Assembly: GCF_016907845.1 (NCBI RefSeq)
Contig: NZ_JAFBCS010000001.1
Coordinates: 1-64,000, forward strand
Source: Arcanobacterium pluranimalium
GTDB lineage: Bacteria; Actinomycetota; Actinomycetes; Actinomycetales; Actinomycetaceae
Direction: 5' to 3'
Length of the DNA: 64,000 nt
A program made the position numbers and the translations under genes. The notes under the pieces were generated by a model. That model saw only the letters and a program-made list of their open reading frames with translations. It had not been told where the DNA came from and did not search any database. Positions 7,450 through 16,667 of the stretch are shown one piece after another; positions within the stretch are counted from its first letter, which is position 1, and each line of letters begins with the position of its first letter.

Positions 7450-9759
7450 TCAACCGAGGAAAAGCTTTCCGATTTGGAACACTCCCACAGCCAGCAGCCA
7501 TGCCACCACGAGCTGCACTCCTACCGCAATAGACGTGAGCTTGCCGCCGATGAGTCGAACCTGCTCACCCACGGTCGCCATACACGGCGTGTACGTGAGC
7601 ACGAAAACCAAGAACGCTAGGGCTGCGAGCTGCTCAAGTCCAGCTCCCGCCGTCTGTTTGAACGTCTCGCCAAGGAGATTCGGTAAGACGCCGAGATCGT
7701 CGCCGTTGTCTTCTGCATCACCAGCAGCTTCGGCGTCCATATTGTACGAAACAACAATCGACGAAACCACAGTTTCTTTCGCCACGAAGCCAGTCATCAA
7801 AGCGCCGGTCATATGCCAATCGCCGAAACCTGCCGGCGCAAATACTGGCTCGAGTCCGCGGGCAACCAAACCGTAGGCGGATTCAGACATCGGCAACTCA
7901 GGATCAGCAAAACCATGCTCGCCCGAACTACTCGTTGGAATCGCGCCAAGCAGCCACACCAGCATCGCCATCGTGACGATAATCTTCCCTGCTCCACGCA
8001 CGAACGTGAAGGTGCGCTGCACGGAAATTTTCCCGAGCACGAGCACTCGTGGCAGCTGGAACGACGGCAAGATCAGCATCAACGGCGCCTGCGATTCGCT
8101 GCGAGTAAAGAAGAATTTCAGCACCCACGCGGCCAGCACCACCATAGTCACCGACAGCACGTACATCACAAACACAACCGTGCCCGTATTATTGGGGAAG
8201 AAAATCTTGGCGATCATCAGGTAAATGGTTAAACGCGCGGAACACGAGGTATAAGGCGTGATAATTGCGGTGATCAGGCGGTGGCGCGCCGAGGGCAGTG
8301 ACCTTGCCGCAGCAAGTGAGGGCAAGTTACAACCAAATCCCATGATCAGCGGTAGCACCACGCGCCCGTCAAGACCGATCTTGCGCATGAGCCGGTCGGC
8401 GAGGAATGCCGCGCGCGCCATATATCCTGAATCTTCAAGCACAGAGATCGCCACGAAGATCACGAACATCAGCGGCACAAAGGATGCCACCACGCCGAGT
8501 CCAGTCGCCAGACCATTTACCAGCAAAGACTGTACCCACGTGCCGTCCAGACTCAGTTGCGTCAGGACCCACACCACGCCGTTGGCCAGGGAAATTTCGC
8601 CGTCGTCGGTACTAGAGAACCAGCCGTCAAACATATCTTGCAGCGGCGAAACCCATTCTCCCGCAAGGTGGAAAAGAGTCCACATCAGGCCGAAAAAGAC
8701 GGCGGTACCGAAGAATGGATTGAGCAAGATCCTATCGGCTTGGTCTGATCGCGAAAGTTTCGTCGGATCTTCCCGGTGCTTCAAGACGGCGGATTCCACC
8801 TTGTCTACCCACGCGAACAGGGTTTTCGCGCGTTCAAGTTGGGCTTCTGATTCGTCAGCGTTAAGTAGGGCCGCGGTTTCGTCGTTGAGTTTTAGCGACG
8901 ACGCCGGTGCATGTCCGCATCCACACGCGTTACGTGTGCCTTCTTTTGCGCAGTCTTCTCCAGGCACGAGCTCGTTGGCACACCCACACAGTGTTTGGGC
9001 GAGGAGATTGCGTTCGTCGATCGTGACGCTGCCACAGCAATTGCGCGGAGTTTTACATTGGGCATGCCCATGCTGAGCTGCTTCTTCACAGTAACCTGGC
9101 GCTTCAGGATCAGGCTGCAAACCGCGAATATACGACGGCGCTTCCAATGCATTACGCACGAATTCGTCTAATACCGGATAGAGTTTGGGTTTGCGCGCAT
9201 CAAAGATCATCACCGGAATACCCAGTTCTTTCGAGAGCGCCGAGGGATCGATTTCGACGCCGTGGTGTTGCGCCACGTCCGCGAGGGAAATTAGCGCAGC
9301 AACAGGATGCCCCGTTTGGGCGATCTGACCAAGCAGGTAGAGCGACCGCGTCAGTGAACTACCATCGAGGATTGCCAATACGAGATCGGTGTGATGCCCC
9401 TGGCTAGGATCGGTGAGGGTGCCTGGGCGTCCAGCGATCGTTTCTTCCACTACTTCTTCGTCGGGACTCGTGGGGATGAGTGAGTAAGTGCCCGGCAGAT
9501 CAAGGATGCGCACGCCAAGGGTGCGCCACTTGCCGGCCATTACTTCTACTGTGGTGCCAGGAGCGTTGATCATCGCTTGATGAGCGCCAGTTACACCATT
9601 GAACAAGGTTGATTTTCCAACGTTGGTGTTGCCCACCAAGAGTACCGTTTGTGTCTCTTTGGAGATTTTTGTAGCGTCTCCGCCAAGGTTGTTGTACGGC
9701 TGCGATTTCAGATTAACTTGGCTGCTCAAGGTGTTACTTTCTACTGCTTTAGTACTCAA
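7450..9759 (-). CDS. feoB: Ferrous iron transporter FeoB
   Basis: A 769-residue GTPase-coupled Fe(II) uptake permease of the cytoplasmic membrane. The G domain shows the P-loop GNTNVGKST (43-51), switch region PGTTVE (67-72) and DLPGTYSL (87-94). The usual G4 motif N-x-x-D appears as SLAD (158-161), so a key guanine-contact residue is altered. A cysteine-rich insert follows (nine Cys between 224 and 281, with CGC and ACGCG), then Gate-type membrane segments containing LPLIMGFGCNLP and GFVAKETVVSS. The start is a TTG with a poor ribosome site, possibly coupled to feoA. feoA lies upstream and the FeoC-like gene downstream. An IdeR-type box upstream of feoA suggests repression by iron. Confidence 0.93.
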   Translation of the reverse strand: MSTKAVESNTLSSQVNLKSQPYNNLGGDATKISKETQTVLLVGNTNVGKSTLFNGVTGAHQAMINAPGTTVEVMAGKWRTLGVRILDLPGTYSLIPTSPDEEVVEETIAGRPGTLTDPSQGHHTDLVLAILDGSSLTRSLYLLGQIAQTGHPVAALISLADVAQHHGVEIDPSALSKELGIPVMIFDARKPKLYPVLDEFVRNALEAPSYIRGLQPDPEAPGYCEEAAQHGHAQCKTPRNCCGSVTIDERNLLAQTLCGCANELVPGEDCAKEGTRNACGCGHAPASSLKLNDETAALLNADESEAQLERAKTLFAWVDKVESAVLKHREDPTKLSRSDQADRILLNPFFGTAVFFGLMWTLFHLAGEWVSPLQDMFDGWFSSTDDGEISLANGVVWVLTQLSLDGTWVQSLLVNGLATGLGVVASFVPLMFVIFVAISVLEDSGYMARAAFLADRLMRKIGLDGRVVLPLIMGFGCNLPSLAAARSLPSARHRLITAIITPYTSCSARLTIYLMIAKIFFPNNTGTVVFVMYVLSVTMVVLAAWVLKFFFTRSESQAPLMLILPSFQLPRVLVLGKISVQRTFTFVRGAGKIIVTMAMLVWLLGAIPTSSSGEHGFADPELPMSESAYGLVARGLEPVFAPAGFGDWHMTGALMTGFVAKETVVSSIVVSYNMDAEAAGDAEDNGDDLGVLPNLLGETFKQTAGAGLEQLAALAFLVFVLTYTPCMATVGEQVRLIGGKLTSIAVGVQLVVAWLLAVGVFQIGKLFLG

Positions 9760-9878
9760 CGGATGAATTAGCTCGTGGCGGTTTTTGCGTTTTCCGCATT
9801 ACCTGCCCGCGTGGGAGCGTTTGGTGTGCGCCACTTCTCGAATATTGCGGGGTTTTAATGCTCGAATCCCTCAACGGT

Positions 9879-10103
9879 TCATTCGACGATCTGCGCCTCA
9901 ATACGCTTTGCCCATTTGTGGTCTACTGCAATGCGCGACCCAGCGATATTCACAATCAGACCACCGAATGCGGCTTTTTGCATAATCACTGCTTCGGCTC
10001 CTACGCGCACTCCAAGTTCTTGCATCCGGAGCACATTTTGGCGCGGCAAAGGAACGCTTGTTAAGCGAATCGGTACCCGGAGCGGGCAGTCCTTGAGAAT
10101 CAT
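9879..10103 (-). CDS. feoA: Ferrous iron transport protein A
   Basis: A 74-residue SH3-like protein that supports FeoB. It starts MILKDCPLRVPIRL, contains RMQELGVRVGAEA and ends with VDHKWAKRIEAQIVE, the normal FeoA length and order (cf. LGxxxGxxV). The frame is open to 10262, but those extra residues are outside the family. The ATG at 10103 has GAGAAAG about 8 bases upstream; an ATG at 10124 is an alternative. A 5' untranslated stretch of roughly 190 bases separates it from the iron box. It is the first gene of the feo operon. Confidence 0.85.
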   Translation of the reverse strand: MILKDCPLRVPIRLTSVPLPRQNVLRMQELGVRVGAEAVIMQKAAFGGLIVNIAGSRIAVDHKWAKRIEAQIVE

Positions 10104-10290
10104 TGGGAAGTCTTTCTCAATCATAGTGTCAGTTATCGTGCCGAAATATGCGAGTGCACTGCACGGATTGGTGGCACTCAATTCAACATATTGAAAAGGC
10201 GCTGCACAAAAGTGTTCTTCGAGGTTCTTTCTGATGGCGATTAACCACCAAGGGAAGCTCACAAAGGCACAGCACCTTTCACTTCTCCAT

Positions 10291-10309
10291 TTAGGTTACC
10301 CTTACCAAA
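10291..10309. promoter_or_regulatory. DtxR/IdeR-type iron box upstream of feoABC
   Basis: TTAGGTTACCCTTACCAAA matches the 19-bp consensus TTAGGTTAGCCTAACCTAA at 16 positions and keeps the dyad. It lies upstream of the leftward feo operon. A -10-like TAACCT overlaps it on the minus strand, as expected for repression by iron-loaded DtxR/IdeR. Confidence 0.8.
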
Positions 10310-10375
10310 GCGAATTAGGAAAGCCAAAAGTCCCTTAATTCTTCCAATTTCCTACAAATACTGCGATACGCAGGT

Positions 10376-10413
10376 AAAATGCGGGCAGATTGGAAGAACT
10401 CCAATCTGCCCGC
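10376..10413 (-). terminator. Terminator of the csbD-like gene
   Basis: A perfect 14-bp stem (10381-10394 with 10400-10413, GCGGGCAGATTGGA) and 5-base loop is followed on the minus strand by ATTTT. Confidence 0.75.
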
Positions 10414-10505
10414 AAGACGATCAAGCACATGCACAGTTCAGCATTTCAGCAAGAACCGGCATCGACGGTTCGTAGAGTGCATGCAGAACTAGCAACTAAA
10501 CCAGT

Positions 10506-10739
10506 TCACTTATCTTTCTTCATGGAATCGCCAATTCTTTCAGCAGCTTCTTTCACATATTCCACTGCCCCTTCAGCCTTTTCAGAGACCTTATTAGCAA
10601 CTTCCTTCAGCTTGCTTTCGTCTTTCTGTACTCGGCCTTCTGCCTCAAGCTCCGGATTATCTGTTGCTCCTCCAACAAATTCCTTTGCTGCTCCGCCGAG
10701 TTCATTAGCTTTATTCTTTGCAGTCTCTTCGATACCCAT
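10506..10739 (-). CDS. CsbD-family stress-response protein
   Basis: A 77-residue hydrophilic, Lys/Glu/Ala-rich protein starting MGIEETAKNKANELGG, with the CsbD-type core AAKEFVGGATDNPELEAEG and a helical tail ending SMKKDK. CsbD proteins are small, abundant general-stress proteins of unknown biochemical role. The ATG at 10739 is chosen because GAAAGGGG lies 6-7 bases upstream and the family starts here; the longer frame to 10841 adds unrelated residues. It is a single gene between two terminators. Confidence 0.85.
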   Translation of the reverse strand: MGIEETAKNKANELGGAAKEFVGGATDNPELEAEGRVQKDESKLKEVANKVSEKAEGAVEYVKEAAERIGDSMKKDK

Positions 10740-10905
10740 TGGGAACCCCTTTCCATTGGAAACACCACAACCAAATGAGTTAGGTGCCTTGTACTTAAGT
10801 ATCCTCGCCTCACTAAGCAGGAAATAACCGCTGTACACCAATAGCCCAATATTAAGCTCGCAGTGAATGCCACTGGCACATAGCAGCTAAATATAGCTAG
10901 CACAC

Positions 10906-10945
10906 AAAAGCGGGTGGATGCCCCCATATCAGGGCATCCACCCGC
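10906..10945 (-). terminator. Terminator of ppdK
   Basis: A perfect 14-bp stem (10910-10923 with 10932-10945) is followed on the minus strand by TTTT. It lies 66 bases after the ppdK stop. Confidence 0.85.
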
Positions 10946-11011
10946 AAGCAGCCATCACCTAGCCACTCATATTGATAGCGCTAGATTTTGCACCGCAATC
11001 TCAAGCGATTA

Positions 11012-13759
11012 TCACGCTGTGGTAGCGCGCTGTGCTCCGCGCTCGATTGCCGCTGGCGACTCATTCGAAATCGCTGCGCGACCAGCTTCGAGACGAGCAA
11101 CTGGCACACGGAATGGCGAACAAGAAACGTAGTCCAACCCGATCTCGTGGAAGAAGTGGATCGATACTGGATCGCCACCATGCTCACCACAAACACCGAG
11201 GTGAAGATCTGGGTTAGCAGCGCGTCCACGCTTTGCACCCATCTTCACCACGGAACCAACTCCGCGCCAATCGATCGACTCGAATGGCGAATCTCCGAAT
11301 ACGCCGTAATCGAAGTACTCGTTGAAGAACGCCGCCTCGACGTCGTCGCGAGAGAAGCCCCACGTCGTCTGGGTAAGATCGTTCGTGCCGAACGAGAAGA
11401 AGTCCGACTCAACTGCGATGCGGCCAGCGGTCACAGCTGCACGTGGAAGCTCGATCATATTGCCGATTGGCAGCTCCAGCTCCACGCCGAACTCTTCGGA
11501 AACTTCCTTGATGATCTCCAAGGCCATATCGCGAACGATCTGCATTTCACGAACAGAACCAATAAGCGGAACCATGATCTCTGGGCGAGGATCCTTACCC
11601 TGCTTCTTCAATTCAGCACATGCCTCAGCGATTGCACGAACCTGCAGCTTGATCAAGCCAGGAAGCTTCAGACCAAGGCGCACACCACGCAAACCGAGCA
11701 TTGGGTTCTGCTCATGGTTGGCCTTCACTGCAGCGAGCAGCTTCTTCTCAGCCTCAGTAACTTCTTCACCCTTAGCTTCCTTAACAGCAAGCTCAACGGA
11801 AAGCTCGGTGAGATCTGGCAGGAACTCATGCAGTGGCGGATCGATCAGGCGCACCGTAACCGAAAGGCCGTCCATCGCATCGAAAATGCCGATGAAATCG
11901 CCCTTTTGAAGTGGCATAAGCGCATCGAAAGCAGCCTGCTGCTCATCTTCAGTCTCGGCGAGAATCACAGATTCGATGAGCTTGCGGCGATCACCGAGGA
12001 ACATGTGCTCAGTACGGCACAGGCCAATACCCTCAGCGCCGAATTCGCGAGCGCGCTGAGCGTCCTCTGGGTTGTCGGCGTTAGCGCGAACCACCAAGCG
12101 ACGCTTCTCATCTGCGTGCGAAAGAATGTGATCAACAGCGGTGACGAGTTCCTTCGTGTCCTCATCTGGAGAAGCAGCCAAACCAGCCTCAAGACCCTTC
12201 GAAATATAGGTCATTACTGGCGAATCAGTAACTGGAACTTCACCTTCGAAAATCTCACCCGAGGTACCGTCGATAGCGATCACATCGCCAGCCTTGTAGG
12301 TAGCATCTTGAGACTTCACGTAAACGGTGCCAGCTGCTTCATCAACCAAAAGGTCTTCGGCGCCGACAACGCAGCAGCGACCCATTCCGCGCGCCACCAC
12401 AGCAGCGTGGGAAGTCTTACCACCACGAGCGGTAAGAACGCCCGAAGCCACAACCATACCCTGCAAATCATCTGGGTTGGTTTCGCGACGAACCAAGATC
12501 ACCGAAGCGCCAGCTTGGGTGCGAGCAACAGCCTGCTCGTTGTTGAGCACGATCTCGCCCACTGCAGCGCCAGGAGAAGCCGGCATACCCTTAGAAATAA
12601 CTTTCTTTGGTGCAGACTTGTCGAACTGTGGGAACAGCAGCGAGGTGAGCTGATCACCGGTAACGCGGGTGACCGCTTCGTCGTGCGTAATGAGACGCTC
12701 GTTCACGAGCTGCTCAGCGATACGGAACGCAGCCGAAGCTGTGCGCTTTCCAACGCGGGTTTGCAGCATCCACAGCTTGCCACTTTGAATCGTGAACTCA
12801 ATATCGCACATATCGCGGTAGTGAGTCTCGAGCTTGGTCATGATTTCGCGAAGCTCATCGTAAGACGTCTTATCAAGCTTCTCAAGATCCGCGAGCGAAA
12901 GCGTGTTGCGGATACCTGCAACGACGTCCTCACCTTGTGCGTTCTCAAGGTAATCGCCGTAAACGCCGGAGTGGCCGGTAGATGGGTCACGAGTGAAGCA
13001 CACACCGGTACCTGAACCCTCGCCCATGTTTCCGAATACCATGGTCTGCACGTTCACTGCAGTTCCGAGGTTGTTTGGAATGTGCTCACGACGACGGTAA
13101 ATGCGGGCACGATCGGTGTTCCACGAGCGGAACACAGCCTCAACGGCCATATCGAGCTGGAAGCGTGGATCTTGTGGGAAATCCTGGCCGGTTTCTTTCT
13201 TTACGATTTCTTTGTATTCCACAACGAGTTCTTTAAGATCCTCGGTGGTCATATCAAGGTCACCCTTGTAGCCCTTACGTGCCTGCAGGCCATGCAGAGC
13301 ATCGGAGAAAAGATCGCCCTCGATATCCATAACTGTCTTGCCGAACATCTGGATGAGACGACGGTAGGAATCCCACGCAAAACGCTCATTTCCAGACTTT
13401 TCTGCCAAACCTTGCACAGACTCATCGTTCAAACCGATGTTCAAAACGGTTTCCATCATGCCTGGCATCGAGAACTTCGCGCCAGAACGAACCGACATCA
13501 ACAAAGGATCAGCCGCATCGCCTAGCTTCTTGCCCATCGTCTGCTCAACGCTACGAATCGCAGCGGTCACCTCAACATCCAGTGTTTCTGGAACGTTCCC
13601 CTGACTCAGGTATGCACGGCAAGCTTCAGTTGTGATGGTAAATCCGGGAGGAACTGGCAGACCAAGGTTGGTCATTTCCGCAAGGTTCGCACCCTTACCA
13701 CCGAGCAGATCCTTCTGATCTTTATCTCCCTCGGTGAAGTTATATACATACTTCGTCAT
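11012..13759 (-). CDS. ppdK: Pyruvate, phosphate dikinase
   Basis: A 915-residue cytoplasmic enzyme interconverting pyruvate + ATP + Pi with PEP + AMP + PPi. The N-terminal nucleotide-binding domain begins VYNFTEG and has LLGGKGANLAEM. The phosphohistidine swivel domain contains GGKTSHAAVVARGMG. The C-terminal TIM barrel has EIMVPLIGSVREMQ, GNMIELPRAAV, SFGTNDLTQ and HLGVCGEHGGDP with the catalytic Cys. The length is typical. GGAGGG lies 6-8 bases before the ATG. A -10-like TATAAAA (13861-13867 on the minus strand) lies about 100 bases upstream. With pckG near the window end it gives a second enzyme at the PEP/pyruvate node. Confidence 0.96.
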   Translation of the reverse strand: MTKYVYNFTEGDKDQKDLLGGKGANLAEMTNLGLPVPPGFTITTEACRAYLSQGNVPETLDVEVTAAIRSVEQTMGKKLGDAADPLLMSVRSGAKFSMPGMMETVLNIGLNDESVQGLAEKSGNERFAWDSYRRLIQMFGKTVMDIEGDLFSDALHGLQARKGYKGDLDMTTEDLKELVVEYKEIVKKETGQDFPQDPRFQLDMAVEAVFRSWNTDRARIYRRREHIPNNLGTAVNVQTMVFGNMGEGSGTGVCFTRDPSTGHSGVYGDYLENAQGEDVVAGIRNTLSLADLEKLDKTSYDELREIMTKLETHYRDMCDIEFTIQSGKLWMLQTRVGKRTASAAFRIAEQLVNERLITHDEAVTRVTGDQLTSLLFPQFDKSAPKKVISKGMPASPGAAVGEIVLNNEQAVARTQAGASVILVRRETNPDDLQGMVVASGVLTARGGKTSHAAVVARGMGRCCVVGAEDLLVDEAAGTVYVKSQDATYKAGDVIAIDGTSGEIFEGEVPVTDSPVMTYISKGLEAGLAASPDEDTKELVTAVDHILSHADEKRRLVVRANADNPEDAQRAREFGAEGIGLCRTEHMFLGDRRKLIESVILAETEDEQQAAFDALMPLQKGDFIGIFDAMDGLSVTVRLIDPPLHEFLPDLTELSVELAVKEAKGEEVTEAEKKLLAAVKANHEQNPMLGLRGVRLGLKLPGLIKLQVRAIAEACAELKKQGKDPRPEIMVPLIGSVREMQIVRDMALEIIKEVSEEFGVELELPIGNMIELPRAAVTAGRIAVESDFFSFGTNDLTQTTWGFSRDDVEAAFFNEYFDYGVFGDSPFESIDWRGVGSVVKMGAKRGRAANPDLHLGVCGEHGGDPVSIHFFHEIGLDYVSCSPFRVPVARLEAGRAAISNESPAAIERGAQRATTA

Positions 13760-13900
13760 TTATTTCCCTCCGTTGGGGCTGTTTCTATCGCAGCTGGTCA
13801 TCGCCGCTTTCTTCAGTTGCCGAAATATTCGGTCCGCGATACATATTACCTCACCCGCGATTTTATAGGGTAACCGAGCCGTTTATTCGAGTTGGAACAA

Positions 13901-13929
13901 TTGTGCTTCTTCATGAAACAATGTAGTTA
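13901..13929 (+). promoter_or_regulatory. Possible promoter for the MFS gene at 14017
   Basis: TTGTGC and TAGTTA are separated by 17 bases in the divergent ppdK/MFS intergenic region. The match to the vegetative consensus is partial. Confidence 0.3.
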
Positions 13930-14016
13930 AATTTTCATTATTTCAGTCTTAGCGCACAATGACGCCCCGATCGTAGCGGTTTCCCATCCGTTCAGCACAG
14001 CACTTAAGGACTCACC

Positions 14017-15186
14017 ATGACGCTCTTGCTCGCCGTCATCTACGCAGCTTTCGTTTCACTCGGACTTCCCGACGCCGTCGTCGGAGCCTCGTGGCCCTCA
14101 CTTGCGTCTTCACTCCATGTCGATCCCGCCGGTGCAGGAGTCGTCTCCATGATCGTATGTATCGGCACGATCACAGCCTCTTTTGCGTCAGCCGCTCTCA
14201 TTGCGCGTTTCGGTACCGTAAAAATCTCTATCACCTCGGTGGCACTGACGGCGGTGACCCTCCTCGGTTACGCGCTTGCGCCGTCTTTCCTCTGGCTATG
14301 CATTTTCGCTCTCCCGCTCGGATTGGGTGCCGGCGCCATCGATGCTGCTATTAACGCTTTTGTATCGCTCAACTATTCGACGCGACACAACAATTGGCTC
14401 CACGCTTTTTGGGGCGTCGGTGCCTCACTTGGCCCGCTCATCGTGGGATTTTGGCTCAACTGGCGCGGCCAATGGCGTCCTGCTTACGTCACCGTGGCGC
14501 TATTGCAGTTCGCGCTGATGTTTTTACTCATCGCTTCTCGCAAGTTGTGGGCGAGCACGGAGCGTTCGAGTACTGCAGATGATTTTTCGCACGACGACGC
14601 CGCAGCCCAGCTCACGCCGTGGTACCGGCTGCCACATATCGCACCGATTTTATGCGGATTCTTCTTTTACTGCGCAGTCGAATTGACCACTGGCCTGTGG
14701 GGTGCCACTTTCTTAGTGAGCTATCACGGCGTGACGCCCTCGCTCGCTGCCGCAGGATCAGCCGGCTTCTATATCGGGATTACCGGCGGACGTTTCATTG
14801 CCGGTTTTGCCGCTAAAAAACTTTCCAACCTCGCACTTTTACGAGTTGGATCGGTGATCATGGCGATTGGGGCTGTGATTTCGTTATTTTCACCCCTGGC
14901 TTTGGGCGCAGTGGCAGGGTTCATCATGATCGGTTTAGGTTGCGCGCCAATTTACCCAGTGATTCTCAAAGAGACTGCACGCCGGCTCGGCGCAGCCAAT
15001 ACACAGCGTGCGATGGGTTTGCAGATGGGATTCGCTTACACAGGGCAGCTTTTGATGCCACCAGCGGTGGGCTATCTCATGACGCGCATCGACCCCGTGT
15101 TGATGCCAATTTTCGCACTGCTCGGCACCCTTGCAATGATCGGGTGTCACGAGTACGTAGAAAAAACCGTGCGCGAGAAAAAATAG
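14017..15186 (+). CDS. MFS transporter (fucose-permease/GGP-like)
   Basis: A 389-residue membrane protein with about 12 hydrophobic helices. It opens VIYAAFVSLGLPDAVVGASW, which recalls sugar permeases of the FucP/YfkF-type MFS branch (FxSLGLPDAxxGxxWP). A central hydrophilic loop (about 175-205) precedes helix 7. The substrate is not readable; a sugar or drug is possible. The ATG is preceded by AAGGA about 8 bases upstream. It is transcribed away from ppdK and is separated by 200 bases from the glycosidase gene, so co-regulation is uncertain. Confidence 0.8.
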   Translation: MTLLLAVIYAAFVSLGLPDAVVGASWPSLASSLHVDPAGAGVVSMIVCIGTITASFASAALIARFGTVKISITSVALTAVTLLGYALAPSFLWLCIFALPLGLGAGAIDAAINAFVSLNYSTRHNNWLHAFWGVGASLGPLIVGFWLNWRGQWRPAYVTVALLQFALMFLLIASRKLWASTERSSTADDFSHDDAAAQLTPWYRLPHIAPILCGFFFYCAVELTTGLWGATFLVSYHGVTPSLAAAGSAGFYIGITGGRFIAGFAAKKLSNLALLRVGSVIMAIGAVISLFSPLALGAVAGFIMIGLGCAPIYPVILKETARRLGAANTQRAMGLQMGFAYTGQLLMPPAVGYLMTRIDPVLMPIFALLGTLAMIGCHEYVEKTVREKK

Positions 15187-15371
15187 CAGATAAGCGATTG
15201 TCGTATCGATCAAACGTCGTACGGAAAACTCACGGATCGAAGCAACCGGATCAATACAGTATCCATTGTAACATCGCGGTTTCTCGGTAAAAATCCACGT
15301 CATAAGCCAATAGTATGAGTAGCACTCCGCAATTTCCAATACGGAAAGTATCACATTAACGAGAAATATGC

Positions 15372-15377
15372 TCTACA
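15372..15377 (+). promoter_or_regulatory. -10-like hexamer of probable leaderless promoter (GH1 gene)
   Basis: TACACT, 7 bases before the ATG at 15387, fits the TAnnnT actinobacterial -10. No Shine-Dalgarno is seen before that ATG. Confidence 0.4.
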
Positions 15378-15386
15378 CTTGAATGC

Positions 15387-16667
15387 ATGGAAACAATGGC
15401 GTTGACATTCAAGATTGGTACAGCTTCTGCAGCCGTCCAAATTGAAGGTGATTTACCGCAAACAAATTGGCACACGTGGGCTGAAAAGCCCGGAAATATC
15501 AAAGATGGAACCACCCCAGAACCAGCAACCGGCCACTGGCGACGCTGGCGAGAAGACAACGCGCTCATGCAGGAATTGCACCTGCAAATCGCGCGCATTT
15601 CACTCGACTGGACCCGCATCGAACCGCAGCGCGGCAAGTGGGATGAAACCGCCGTCGCCCGATACCGCGAAGAACTCGTTGACCTCAAAAAACGCGGAAT
15701 AGAACCCCTCGTGACCCTCCACCATTTTAGCCACCCACAGTGGTTCGAGGACATGGGCGGATTCGCTAAGGAACAGAACATCTGCCTGTTCATACGCTTT
15801 GTAAATAAAATCGTGGAGAATTTTGGCGATCTGGTCAGCGACTGGAACACTATTAACGAACCCAACGTATTTTCCACCCAGTCGTTCCTCTACAACGAGA
15901 CTCCTCCAGGCGGAAAGAGCGTGCGAAAAGCCCTCGTGACCATGCGCAACTTCGCAATCGCACACATTCGCGCATACAAACTTATCCATCGCAAACTCGA
16001 CTCACCTGGCCGCACCATCAATGTAGCAATCGCACACCATATCCGCGGATTCACACCGCTCAACCCAAAGAATCCCATGCATCGAGCTTTCGCGAAAATA
16101 GACGACTACCTCTACAACCGTCTGATCGAAAACGCGTGCTACAACGGAACTTTCCACCCGCTCTTGGGACGGCCGCCACGCGACATTCAACGCGGACACT
16201 ACTGCGACGTCGTCGCCATCAACTACTACACCCGCTCCACGGTACACGGGTTGAGCGACGGAGTATTTCCCGGAGCCGCCGTCAACGATCTTGGCTGGGA
16301 AATCTATCCGCAAGGAATCGTTGAATGTGCCCGTGAACTCTACGAACGCCACCATCTGCCCATTTGGATCACCGAAAACGGCACCGCAGACAACGGCAGC
16401 GAAACCGAACTAGAACGATTCCGCCCCAAATTCTTGCTGGAGCATTTCGCCGCCATGGCATCGAGTGGCCTGCCCTTTGAGCGGTACTACCACTGGTGTT
16501 TCGTAGACAATTGGGAGTGGTCGGAGGGGATGATTCCACACTTCGGCATCGTTCACCTCGATCCCGAAACTTTGGAGCGCACCCCCAAACCCTCGGCATA
16601 CATGCTGCGCGACATCATAGACCAAGGAAAAATCAACGACGATATTTACCAAAGGTACGTAAAATGA
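15387..16667 (+). CDS. Glycoside hydrolase family 1 (beta-glucosidase/beta-galactosidase-like)
   Basis: A 426-residue cytoplasmic retaining beta-glycosidase. GH1 landmarks in order: FKIGTASAAVQIEG, RISLDWTRIEP, TLHHFSHPQWF, acid/base Glu in NTINEPN (E158), NYYTR, nucleophile Glu in ITENG (E330), and HWCFVDNWEW near the end. GH1 enzymes usually run 440-480 residues, so this one is slightly short. No signal peptide is seen. The ATG overlaps a leaderless-type promoter; a second ATG three codons later is possible. The stop overlaps the start of the next gene (ATGA) and indicates a beta-glucoside uptake-and-cleavage operon. Confidence 0.92.
   Translation: METMALTFKIGTASAAVQIEGDLPQTNWHTWAEKPGNIKDGTTPEPATGHWRRWREDNALMQELHLQIARISLDWTRIEPQRGKWDETAVARYREELVDLKKRGIEPLVTLHHFSHPQWFEDMGGFAKEQNICLFIRFVNKIVENFGDLVSDWNTINEPNVFSTQSFLYNETPPGGKSVRKALVTMRNFAIAHIRAYKLIHRKLDSPGRTINVAIAHHIRGFTPLNPKNPMHRAFAKIDDYLYNRLIENACYNGTFHPLLGRPPRDIQRGHYCDVVAINYYTRSTVHGLSDGVFPGAAVNDLGWEIYPQGIVECARELYERHHLPIWITENGTADNGSETELERFRPKFLLEHFAAMASSGLPFERYYHWCFVDNWEWSEGMIPHFGIVHLDPETLERTPKPSAYMLRDIIDQGKINDDIYQRYVK

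Noticed and set aside
8258-9076. 272-codon plus-strand frame inside feoB
   Set aside because: It is a shadow frame antisense to the FeoB membrane domain, with Ser/Arg/Thr-rich composition.
10988-13015. 675-codon plus-strand frame inside ppdK
   Set aside because: It is fully antisense to a canonical, complete pyruvate phosphate dikinase. The product has no recognisable domain and its length follows from codon bias on the other strand.
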